Made by a program: the position numbers and the translations under genes | Source: Aphelocoma coerulescens | Taxonomy: Eukaryota; Chordata; Aves; Passeriformes; Corvidae | Direction of reading: 5' to 3' | Assembly (NCBI RefSeq): GCF_041296385.1 | Contig: NW_027184061.1 | Location: 372,001 to 436,000, forward strand | DNA length: 64,000 nucleotides | Notes under the pieces: model-generated | The model's input: the letters and a program-made list of their open reading frames with translations, nothing else | Databases searched by the model: none | What the model was told of the DNA's origin: nothing | Part shown: one piece after another, positions 54,754-64,000 of the stretch | Position numbering within the stretch: the first letter of the stretch is position 1 | How the letters are laid out: the number at the start of each line of letters is the position of its first letter

Positions 54754-55693
54754 TGTTGGGGTTTTGGGAGTTCTCCTGGGGTTTTTTTTCTGTTAAAGGA
54801 ATTTTGCCCATACATGTTGCCACGGGGACAAATTACTGGGTGCTTAAGAAAAACAACAGACCTGGCCATAGATGGAGGGGTGCATCTTGCTACTCTTTTT
54901 TTCACCTGGCTGTGTGGGCAGTCAGTCCCTGGTGTTTTGGAGGACGGAGAGAGAGGCTGCTTCTTCGGCTGCTTTCCTTCTACCGGAGAGACCCCGGGAT
55001 TCCCAAGCCCGCCTTCCCTGCCCCACTGGGAGCCAGGCTGCGGCCGCCCTGCCCCTGCCATTGCTTCAAGCCTTCACTGCTCTGTAGCCCCGCTCTCCCT
55101 GCCTGCTGAGACCTCCGCGGGTTCCCACCGCAGCTCCGGAACTTTGATACATCTTGTCTGCCACCCGGGATTTGTGCTCATCCCTGCTGTTCCAGCCTGC
55201 CATTCCAGCCTGCTGTTCCCAAGGCTCCAGCCGGACACCGGGATCGGCTGTCCAGGGGGTTTTTGAAATCTTTGTTCCATCCCTTCCCCGGGATCCCAGG
55301 CCACCAGTGCCGCGTGCTCCCCGAGCTCGCTCCGGAGCGCCCCCTGCACCTGCGGGGGAACCATCGCACCTGCCCTGCTCACCGGGAGCCGCCAGCGCCC
55401 CTGCCGGCTGCGAGCGGAACTGCACCCGAGGGGAAAGGGCCTGACAGCCGAGAAGGCTGGGACTGGGTTTGGGATTGTTTGCTGTTACTGCCATAGTTAT
55501 TGCTGTTTGTTTGACTGGTTATACACATATAGATATATAATAGTAAAGAACTGTTATTCCTATTTCCCACATCTTTGCCAGAAAGCCCCTTGATTTCCAA
55601 ATTATAATAACTCAGAGGGAAGGGGGTTGCATCTGCCATTCCGAGGGAGGCTTCTGCCTTCCTTAACAGACACCTGTCTTTCAAACCGAGACA
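54754..55693 (+). mobile_element. 5' LTR of the right ERVL-like element
   Basis: Runs from TGTTGGGGTTTTGG to TTTCAAACCGAGACA, 940 bp, same family as 19516-20486 and 61562-62485. The left flank (54563-54753) is unique in the window. Confidence 0.8.
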
Positions 55694-55698
55694 GATCT

Positions 55699-55716
55699 TG
55701 GCGTCCAACATGCTGC
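55699..55716 (+). other. Possible retroviral primer-binding site
   Basis: TGGCGTCCAACATGCTGC begins five bases after the LTR end. It loosely resembles a lysine-tRNA type site but has several differences. Position rather than sequence is the main support. Confidence 0.35.
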
Positions 55717-55881
55717 CTGAGGGCATTAAGAGAAAGGGGTGAAAAAGCAATAACAGTTCCTGGGTAACTTAATTTTGTGTGCTGGATATAGGAACCTTGT
55801 TAGGTAGCACTATGTGGTCTAGTTTACCCTGGTTCAGGTGGCAGGTGGTCGTTCTTCCCCTTTGCAGCTCCTTACCTAAAC

Positions 55882-57300
55882 ATGGGTCCTCTGACTAAGG
55901 CTACCATTGCTGTTACCCAGTTTGCCCTAAGGGTTGAGAAGGTGAGGGATTCATGGGCTTTTAACTTCCTCTGGAATGTGGGCACATGGATAAAGGGCTA
56001 TCACACACTGAGTGCATGTTTTTGGGGTTGTGTTAAAAATGGTACCTTCTGTGAGGAAATGACAACAGGGGAAGTTTTTCCCCAACCCCTCAACCAGTTC
56101 TTTGGGCCCACCCCACCAATTTTCGAAGGGTTTAGATTTCCTCTGGGTACTAACCAACTGGTGCTGATAGGCCTACTCTATTTAGCCCTCAGAGGTAAGT
56201 TGAGATTTGCTTGGATAACTACCCAGACACTGGCCTCAGAGACTAGAGATCCTACCTCAGAACCTGATCCTGCCCCAGAACCTGACACAGCCCCAGACAC
56301 TAGAGATCCAGCCCCACAGCCTGACCCAGCCCCACAGCCTCATACTGCCCAACAGCCCACCTCAGAAATGGACTACCCAAACTGGGTGAGGGTACTGGTG
56401 AAGGGGATGCAGGAGATGTGCCAGGAAATATGCCAGATGCTAACGGAATACTCCTCCAGGCTCCAGCTGAATCACAAGGACAATCACAGCCAGCAGCAGT
56501 CGCCCCTGTGCAGAGGAGGAAGTAGAAGACCAAATCAGTACAACCAGTTAATGATGATGGGGAACCAGGGCCCTCACAAGCAGCAGGAGAGCCAGAGCCA
56601 GAAATCATCAGTGAGTCCCTGTCGTATGATAGTCTCTGTAATATGTGAAAAGACATTGTGCGAAGGGAGGGTGAGCCTTATACAACCTGGCTGCTTCAGG
56701 TTTGGGACCTTATGGGCACAGGTGTGCAGCTGGATAGTGGTGAGGCAAGGTATCTGGGATCGCTGACCCAGGACCCAGGCATGGACCAGGTATTTGTGAG
56801 GGAGCCAGAACCCCTTTCTCTCTGGGAGCGGCTCTTAATGAGCGTGAGAGAAGGGTTCATTCACAAAGACAGAATGCAGCAGTACAATCATAGAATGCAG
56901 TGGAAGACACTCGAGGAAGGGATCCAACAGCTAAGAGAGGTGGCAGTATTAGAGGTACTCTTTGGGAGGGATGGACAGCATGGTAATGACCCCGATAAGG
57001 TCAGGTGCACAGGACAGATGATGTGGAACCTGGCAAAGCTAGGGCCACCACAATACACCACCTTCATTGCAACGATTGATGCTGACAATAACTGAGAAAC
57101 AGTGGGCTCTGTTGCCAACAAGCACAGGAATTATGACAGTATGGTCAATGGTCCGCTGAAAGCTCATGTCTCTGCTGTGGTCCAGGACCTCAAAGAGGAG
57201 ATGAAGGAGATGAGGAAGGAAATGAGGGAGAAGATGAGGAAGGAAATGAGGGAGGAGATGAGGGAGGAGATGAGGAAGGTCAGTGTGGCACCAGTGTGAG
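55882..57300 (+). mobile_element. ERVL-like gag region, frameshifted
   Basis: A first open frame (55882-56766) opens MGPLTKATIAVTQFALRV, has a hydrophobic stretch (around QLVLIGLLYLALRG), a Pro/Asp/Glu-rich repeat region and a Gln-rich end. A second frame (56658-57095) carries the part shared with the left copy at 15267-15704, so the two overlap by a shift. A third short frame (57102-57299) is a strongly heptad-like Lys/Glu/Met coiled coil (EEMKEMRKEMRE). The first ~570 bp of gag are absent from the left copy. Confidence 0.65.
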
Positions 57301-57516
57301 TCACAGGCCCCCAGGTCAGAGCCCCCAAGTCCCCCAGCTAGAGAGAGAGGGTACACCCCACGAGCTGAGCTGTGGTTTTTCTGTGCGTGCATGGGGAAGA
57401 CATGAGAAAGTGGGATGGGAAACCCACTTCTGTCCTGTCAGTGCAGGTGCGTGAACTCAAGGAGGGAGGCACTAACCAAGGGGATTCTGCTAAGGTGAAA
57501 GTAGCCTCAGCCTCCC

Positions 57517-59040
57517 GTGACCGAGCTGCCAGGTATTACAGAAGGGAGGATGATATGTTGGATCCCCTTGAAGGGACCTCTAGCATGTATGCCCAGGGAA
57601 AGAATGATAACCAGGGCTAGAGGGGCCCTGCCTCTAGCGAGGAGGCGGTACGGGAAAGCCGCGTTTTCTGGATGGTGTGGATCGTCATGGCCTGGCACAT
57701 CAGAGGAACAAAAATATGATGCATTGGTTGATACTGGAGCACAGTGTACTTTAATGCCATCAGGACATGTGGGGGAAGAACCTGTATCCATCGCTGGGGT
57801 GACCAGGAGATCACACGATTTGATGTTGTTGGAAGCTGAGGTGAGCCTGACTGGGAAGGAGTGGCAAAAGCATCCGATTGTGACTAGGCCAGAGGCCCCG
57901 TGTATTCTGAGCATACGCATCCTCCAGAATGGGTATTACAAAGACCCAAAAGGACTCAGGTGGGCATTTGGGATTGCTGCTGTGGAGGCGGAGGGCATTA
58001 GGCAATTGAACCCCCTGCCTGGACTATCAGAAAATCCCTCTGCAGTTCGTCTCCTGAAAGTGGAAGAGCAACGAGTGCAAACTGCCACCTCGACAGTGCA
58101 CCGCCGGCGGTATCGGACAAATCGAGATGCTGTGATCCCCATCCACAAGATTATCTGCATGCTGGAGAGCCAAGGGGTGGTCAGCAAGACCCACTCACCC
58201 TTCAACAGCCCCATCTGGCCCGTGCGCAAGTCTGACGGGGAATGGAGATTGTGGACTATCGTGCCTTGAATGAAGTGACTCCACCACTGAGCGCTGCTGT
58301 GCTGGACATTTTGGAGCTTCAGTACGAGCTGGAGTCCAAAGCAGCGAAGTGGTATGCCACTATTGACATTGCTAATGCTTTTTTCTCCATTCCTCTGGCA
58401 GCAGAGTGCAGGCCTCAGTTTGCCTTCACCTGGAGGGGCGTGCAGTACACCTGGAACCGACTGCCCCAGGGCTGGAAGCACAGTCCCACCATCTGCCATG
58501 GACTGATCCAGGCTGCACTGGAAGAGGGTGAGGCCCCAGAACATCTGCAGTACATTGATGACATCATTGTGTGGGGGAACATGGCATCGGAGTTATTTGA
58601 GAAAGAGAGAAACAATCATCCAAATTCTCCTGGAAGCCAGTTTCTCCATCAAGAAGAGCAAAGTCAAGGGACCAGCCCGAGAGATCCAGTTCCTGGGAGT
58701 AAAGTGGCAAGATGGACGGCATCAGATTCCCACCGAGGTCATCAATAAGATCACTGCAATGTCTCCACCAACCAACAAGAAGGAAACACAAGCTTTCCTA
58801 GGTGCCATAGGCTTTTGGAGAATGCACATTCCCGAGTACAGCCAGATTGTGAGCCCTCTCTACCTGGTTACCCGAAAGAAGAACGATTTCCACTGGGGCC
58901 CTGAACAGCAGCAAGCCTTTGCCCAGATCAAGCAGGAAATTGCTCACGCCGTAGCCCTTGGCCCAGTCAGGACAGGACCAGAGGTGAAGAACGTGCTCTA
59001 CTCTGCAGCCGGGAACAATGGTCTGTCCTGGAGCCTCTGA
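57517..59040 (+). mobile_element. ERVL-like protease and reverse transcriptase, disrupted
   Basis: The protease motif DTGAQC is near 57730. The usual ILG motif reads ILSI here. The frame then continues into RT fingers (NSPIWPVRKSDGEWRL) and stops at 58269. A second frame carries the palm with ATIDIANAFFSIP and the intact YIDD active-site motif (about 58551-58562), and a third carries thumb/connection to 59040 (FLGVKWQDGRHQIPTE). At least two frame changes separate these, so no single polyprotein can be made. Confidence 0.75.
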
Positions 59041-59139
59041 CAGAAGGTGCCTGGTGAGACTCGGGGCTGACCACTGGGATTCTGGAGCTGAAGGTACAGA
59101 GGGTCTGAAGCCAACTACACTCCCACAGAGAAAGAGATC

Positions 59140-61425
59140 TTGGCAGCTTATGAAGGAGTCCAAGCTGCCTCAGAAGTAATCGGCACAGAGGCACAGCTCC
59201 TCCTGGCACCCTGACTACCGGTGCTGGGGTGGATGTTCAAAGGAAAGGTTCCTTCCACGCATCACGCCACCGACTCTACTTGGAGCAAATGGATCGCCTT
59301 CATCATGCAGCGCGCCCGAATTGGAAACCCGAATCGCCCTGGGATCTTGGAAATAATTACGAATTGGCCGGAAGGTGAGACTTTTGGATTATCTTCTGAA
59401 GAAGAAGAGGAGCAGGTGACGCGTGCCGAAGCAGCCCCACCATATAATGAGCTACAGAGAGTGAAAGACAATATGCCCTTTTCACTGATGGTTCCTGCCG
59501 AATTGTAGGCGCTAGCCGGAAAAGGAAGCCGCTGTATGGAGCCCCACATGACAAGTTGAACAGGCTACTGAAGGAGAAGATGGATCGAGTCAATTTGCCA
59601 AATTCAAAGCTGTCCAGTTAGGTCCTGACATTGCTGAAAGAGAGAAGTGGCCAAAGCTCTACCTCTACACTGATTCATGGATGGTAGCCAATGCTCTGTG
59701 GGGTTGGCTGGAAAGGTGGAAGAAGGCAAACTGGCAGCACAGAGGAAAACCAATCTGGGCTGCTGAGGAGTGGAAAGGCATTGCCACTCGGGTAGAGAAG
59801 CTATCCGTGAAAGTCCGTCATGTAGACGCTCACGTCCCCAAGAGCCGGGCTAACGAAGAACATCGTAACAACAAACAGGTAGATCAGGCTGCGAAAATAG
59901 AGGTGTCCCAGATAGACTTGGATTGGCAACATAAAGGGGAGTTGTTCCTAGCTCAATGGGCCCATGATGCCTCAGGCCATCAGGGCAGAGATGCCACCTA
60001 TAAGTGGGCACGAGATCTGAGGGGTGGATCTAACCATGGACAGTATCTCCCAGGTTATCCATGATTGTGAGACATGCGCTGCGATCAAGCAGGCCAAGCA
60101 GGTGAAGCCCCTGTGCTATGGTGGGCAATGGTCCAAATACAAGTGTTGGGGAAGATGAAACTGGAAAGCCTTATAAATATGATTGCCTGACAAAAGATTT
60201 TGGGAATATGAAAACTATAAGCGACATCGAAATGAAAGCCACCTTTGAGATACCAAGCCTTAGTTACTGAACAACTGGAAAACAATGGTCTGGCCGACTG
60301 AAGGTAATCCCCTCTTGATTGAACAATACCCTCTGCTTGCAGACAGGTCCAAGGGTCAGAGCAGACCCTACTAGCTCAGCAGAAGGGGTCCAAAGAGTAG
60401 TTTTTAGGAGTTAAAATGTGACATTCTATGGTAATGTAATAACTCTTATAGGCTGTATGTAAATGCTATAGGATTTGTACCTTGTACTAGATTGGCTAGT
60501 GAGAATTAGAATATTCAGTACAGAAGATGATTTATTGTATTGTAACGGGGACGTCGGTCTCTTTTTACTCTCTCTCTCTCTCTCTCTCTCTTTTACTTAC
60601 TTACTCTGCTCTCACCCTGGGCCTGCTCCGAGCTGCGGCTGGCAGCTCCAAGAAGTGCCCCTGTACCCACGCCCTTTGCAATAAATCACATGTTCCAGGA
60701 TCTGACTTCAGAGATCTCTCGTCTCCGTCCGTCCCGACTGTCCAACCGCCCCAAGATCCTACAAGAAGTATGGGGAGGCCTGGCAGATTGATTACATCAC
60801 ACTGCCTCAAACCCACCAAGGCAAGCGCTATGTGCTCACAATGGTAGAAGCTACCACAGGATGGCTGGAGACCTACCCTGTGCAGCACGCTACTGCCCAG
60901 GACACCATCCTGGGCCTTGAAAAGCAAGTCCTTTGGAGGCATGGTACCCCTGAGAAAATCGAGTCTGATAATGAGACTCATTTCAAGAGCAGCCTTATAA
61001 ACACCTGGGCTAGAGAACATGGCATTGAGTGGGTGAACCACATCCCTTACCATGCACCAGCAGCTGGGTGGGTTGAGCGGTGTAATGGACTGCGTAAAAC
61101 AGCCTTGAAGGCACTGGGTGGGGGGACTTTCAAAAACTGGGAGGTGCATTTAGCAAGAGCCACCTGGTTAGTTAACACCCGAGGCTCCACCAGCCGAGCA
61201 GGCCCTGCCCAATCTGAACCCCTACAAACAACAGATGGGGATAAGGTTCCAGTGGTGCACATGAGAGGTATGCTTGGAAAACCTGTTCGGGTTAGTTCTG
61301 CCTCGAGCAAAGAGAAACCCATCTGTGGGGTTGTCTTCGCTCAGGAACCAGGTTGCACCTTGTGGGTGATGCAAAAGGATGGAGAGACCCGATGCATACC
61401 TCAAGGGGACCTTGGTTTAGGGTGA
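59140..61425 (+). mobile_element. ERVL-like RNase H and integrase, split by a nested LTR
   Basis: RNase H remnants lie at about 59450-59660, and the integrase zinc-binding N-terminus at about 59681-60080. The integrase reading is then interrupted at 60143 by a solo LTR and resumes at 60769 (YGEAWQIDYITLP in the left copy) through LTMVEATTGWLE and the ESDN and WVERCNG active-site regions to a stop at 61423-61425. SDNGTHF of the left copy reads SDNETHF here. No env follows. Confidence 0.8.
60144..60763 (+). mobile_element. Solo LTR nested in ERVL integrase
   Basis: 620 bp from TGTTGGGGAAGATG to AAGATCCTACA, flanked by ACAAG (60139-60143) and AGAAG (60764-60768), a five-base target duplication with one mismatch. 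AATAAA is at 60680-60685 and a (TC)n run at about 60569-60592. The left ERVL copy has the empty site (AAATACAAGTATGGGG at 18714). Orientation is inferred from the AATAAA. Confidence 0.8.
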
Positions 61426-61561
61426 ACTACCCATGGCTCTGTACTTGAATCACTATCAGCATGTATATACGTATATAATTTGGGTGATGCATGTATGTGT
61501 ATGGTTAAAAGGGTTCAGTTTCATGTACCATGTTAGTATGGGAAAAATGTGGGGTGGATAA

Positions 61562-62485
61562 TGTTGGGGTTTTAGGAGTTCTCGTCCTATTTTCTTTTTC
61601 TCTTAAAGGAATTTTCCCCATAGATGTTGCCAGGGGGACAAATTACTGGGGGCTTAAGGAAAACAAAGGACCTGGCCATAGGAGGAGGTGTGCATCTCTT
61701 CCACCTAAGTTTGTGGGCAGTCAGTTCCCGGCGTTTGGACATAGAGAGAAAGAGGCTGCTTCTTCAGCTGCTTTCCTTCTACCAGAGAGACCCTGGGATC
61801 CCAAGCCCACCTTCCCTGCCCTGCTGGGAGCCAGGCTGTGGCTGCCCGCCCCTGCCGTTGCTTCGAGCCTTTGCTACTCTATAGCCCCGCTCGCCCTGCC
61901 TGCCGAGACCTCCGGGGGTTCCCACTGCAGCTCCGGAGCTCAATACATCTCGTCTGACACTTGGGATTTGTGCTCATCCCTGCTGTTCCAGCCTGCTGTT
62001 CCTGAGGGTCCAGCTGGACACCGGGATTGGCTGCCCAGGGGGTTTTTGAAACCTTTGTTCCATCTCTTCCCGGGATCCCAGGCCACCAGTGCCGTGTGCT
62101 CCCTGAGCTCGCTCCGGAGCTCCCCCTGCAGCCGCGGGGGAACCATCGCACCTGCCCTGCTCACCGGGAGCCGCCAGCGCCCCTGCCGGCTGCGAGCGGA
62201 ACTGCACCCGAGGGGAAAGGGCCTGACAGCCGAGAAGGCTGGGACTGGGTTTGTGATTGTTTGCTGTTACTGCCATAGTTATTCCCGTTTGTTTGACTGG
62301 TTATATACATAAAAATACATAATAGTAAAGAACTGTTATTCCTGTTCCTCATACGTTTACCTATAAAGCTCCTTAATTTCAAAATTATAATAATGCAGTG
62401 GGAAGGGGGTTGCAATTTTTTTTTCTTCCATTTCAGGAGAGACTCCTGCCTTCCTCGGCAGACATCTGTCTTTCAAACCAAGACA
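61562..62485 (+). mobile_element. 3' LTR of the right ERVL-like element
   Basis: TGTTGGGGTTTTAGG to TTTCAAACCAAGACA, 924 bp. It follows a purine-rich tract (GGGAAAAATGTGGGGTGG). The right flank is minisatellite, while the left flank of the 5' LTR is not, and no target duplication joins them. Confidence 0.8.
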
Positions 62486-62757
62486 CTGGGAGCAACTGGG
62501 ACCACAGTGGGGGCAAATACAATCATACAGGGAGTGACTGGATTCATACTGGAAATGACTGGAGCCACACTGGACACTTACTGAGAGTGAAAGCAACCAT
62601 CCTGGGTGTGACTGGGAGCCACTGGGACCACAGTGCGGGAAACTGGGATCTTATTGGGAGTTACTGGGACCATACCGAAAACACAGTGGGAGTGACTGTA
62701 AGCGACCGGGATGATGCTGGGAGTGACTGGGATCATACTGGGGGTGACTGGGAACCA
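62486..62757 (-). repeat. Minisatellite (inverse type), right copy
   Basis: Same as 20487-20760. Confidence 0.75.
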
Positions 62758-63050
62758 CTGCTGAGGCGGCGGCGGAGCTCGGAGGCGGCCCCAGCGCAGG
62801 TGGGAGCCGCGCTCGGTTCTGGCGGGGCTCGGCGCTGGCTGCGGGCGGAGGGGGCGGCAGGGGGCTGGGGCGGGTTCGTTGTGCCGTGTGGGCGCCGTGT
62901 TCGCCCTGGCGTGAGGGCACTGCGGGAGCGGCTGCCCGCGCTCTCCTTGCCGCTGATGCCTCGGCAGGAGCCGGTGCCAGAGCAGCGCTGGCTCGTCCCG
63001 GCTGCTGTGGGTAGGACAGAGGTGGCTGCTCTGTCCCCGGGACTGTTTCT
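62758..63050. promoter_or_regulatory. Truncated PAK3L-type CpG island, right copy
   Basis: Matches 20761-21050 and 30289-30550; lacks the ATTGG boxes. Confidence 0.5.
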
Positions 63051-63440
63051 TGGAAGGTTCAGACTTCCTGATGTGCCCTTCAATATGCACACACCCGTTT
63101 TGTTTGTTTTAGTAAAACAAAGCAGTATTAATAACTCCATTGAGTCTTTGTTCTTCTTCTCTAAGTTCAGGAATTTGACATGGCCTTGGCTGAGCAGCAG
63201 TTCATGGCAATCAGTAACATTTTCTGGAAGTGATAGTTTCTTTCACTCCTTCCTACCTACAGCTCCCTGGCCCTATCTAAAGCAGATTCACGGGCTTTGT
63301 TTGTTTAAGTCACATTCACCTTATTCCTTTCCCCCGTCACTGCCGGAGCTCCTCCCCTGCTTGCGCTCGCAGGTGCCACCGAATGCGTGTCCCGGGATCG
63401 CATCTCCCCACCCGCAGCCTCCAGCGCCCGCCCTGTCCCG
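63051..63440 (-). mobile_element. Old retroviral LTR/env-end remnant, right copy
   Basis: Matches 21051-21439. No coding remains. Confidence 0.35.
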
Positions 63441-63943
63441 GGCTGGCCCTGGGCTGGCGACAGCGAGCCCGACAGAAACCAACGCCCGCGGGGCCACCGG
63501 CGCCGGGGCTCAGAGCCGTGCAAGGGACGCTTTGGTTTGCAGGGGCAGAAGGGCCTGGGCTCCTCCCCTGCCCCGTTTGACTTGGTTTAGGATTCAGTGT
63601 TTTGGCCGACGTGGGAGGGGAAAAAGGCGTGGTTTTTCTCCAGCACTGGGCGGGTTTTGTCCCTCGCATTTGGGCCTTCCCCGGGCCCCCTCTGGCCTCT
63701 TGCAGAACCAGTGGCATTTCCCACCCCACGAGGTTTGTAAACAAGAGTCGGCTGCAGTTGAGAAGGCTCCAGGCGCCTCCTTCCAGGCTGACTCTGCCGA
63801 TGCTGAGGCTGCTCTGGGCTCTGCCGGGGCTCTGCTGGGGCTCAGCTCTGGGCAAGGCTGGGCCCGTTCTCCCCTCGCATTGCTCCGGGCAGCTGAGTCA
63901 CGGGGGGACAAGGAAGGGACACATCAAGGGACTTGAGGTTTAA
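63441..63943 (+). repeat. PIM1L-derived segment in the flank of a further PAK3L
   Basis: Matches 21440-21937: PIM1L intron 3 type block and decayed terminal segment. Confidence 0.5.
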
Positions 63944-63950
63944 CAGAGTT

Positions 63951-64000
63951 TTTATTCAAAAAACTGCCATAACTACCAGGCTGTCCTAACCACCATAACT
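63951..64000 (-). terminator. 3' end of another PAK3L gene, cut by the right edge
   Basis: TTTATT at 63951-63956 (AATAAA on the minus strand) and the first GTTAG-type repeats match 21952 onward, so the stop codon and last exon of another minus-strand PAK3L should begin about 70 bp beyond the window. Confidence 0.6.

Noticed and set aside
61562..62485. A normal target-site duplication around the right ERVL element.
   Set aside because: The flanks are ACAGAA before 54754 and CTGGGA after 62485, which do not match. The element is therefore treated as rearranged rather than as a clean insertion.
62398..63936. A 512-codon plus-strand frame across LTR, minisatellite, CpG fragment and PIM1L relic.
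   Set aside because: It crosses four unrelated repeat blocks and the left copy (20357-21937) is broken in the same frame, so it is chance.

Overview
The window is vertebrate, most likely songbird (passerine), nuclear DNA from a repeat-rich multicopy region. The basis is split genes with GT/AG introns, CR1 non-LTR fragments, four kinds of endogenous retrovirus, an MHC class II beta transmembrane exon, a C2H2 zinc-finger gene, and two kinase families known to be amplified in songbirds: PAK3-like (PAK3L) and PIM1-like (PIM1L). The species and chromosome cannot be read from the sequence.

Layout. 1-1746 holds the first exon and CpG-island promoter of a minus-strand PAK3L that runs off the left edge. 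1747-5066 is an inverted copy of the 3' half of PAK3L (plus strand), followed by a betaretrovirus-like integrase and LTR fragment (about 5066-5988). 6563-14860 is a unit made of a minisatellite, an MHC class II beta transmembrane exon, a 5'-truncated PIM1L, a second decayed PIM1L and 3.4 kb without a recognised gene. 14861-20486 is an ERVL-like element. 20487-21940 is minisatellite, a PAK3L CpG-island fragment and PIM1L-derived sequence. 22074-29501 (minus) is a PAK3L gene with an uninterrupted reading frame across 11 inferred coding exons, with its CpG island at 29.5-30.55 kb. 31.0-34.6 kb (minus) is a decayed gammaretrovirus-like provirus. 35.0-36.8 kb is a CpG island and zinc-finger gene. 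38.8-41.05 kb is a 5' LTR, Trp-type primer-binding site and gag of an alpharetrovirus-like element. 41.5-42.75 kb carries a 51-bp minisatellite and a long hexamer tract. From 43.5 kb to the right edge the 6.56-22.0 kb region is repeated in the same order. In this copy the PIM1L is complete (47079-49583) and the ERVL element has both LTRs plus a nested solo LTR. The window stops in the 3' flank of what should be another minus-strand PAK3L.

How the parts relate. The locus looks like an array of alternating PAK3L (minus) and PIM1L (plus) units, spread by segmental duplication and broken by inversions, deletions and retrovirus insertions. One copy of each kinase keeps an open frame with all catalytic motifs. 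Their predicted proteins share a feature: PAK3L has no Cdc42/Rac-binding segment but has an N-terminal hydrophobic stretch and 13 acidic decapeptide repeats, and PIM1L has an Arg/Pro-rich N-terminus with its own hydrophobic stretch. Exon structures were inferred from splice sites, phase agreement and family resemblance. No alignment, transcript or identity value was computed.
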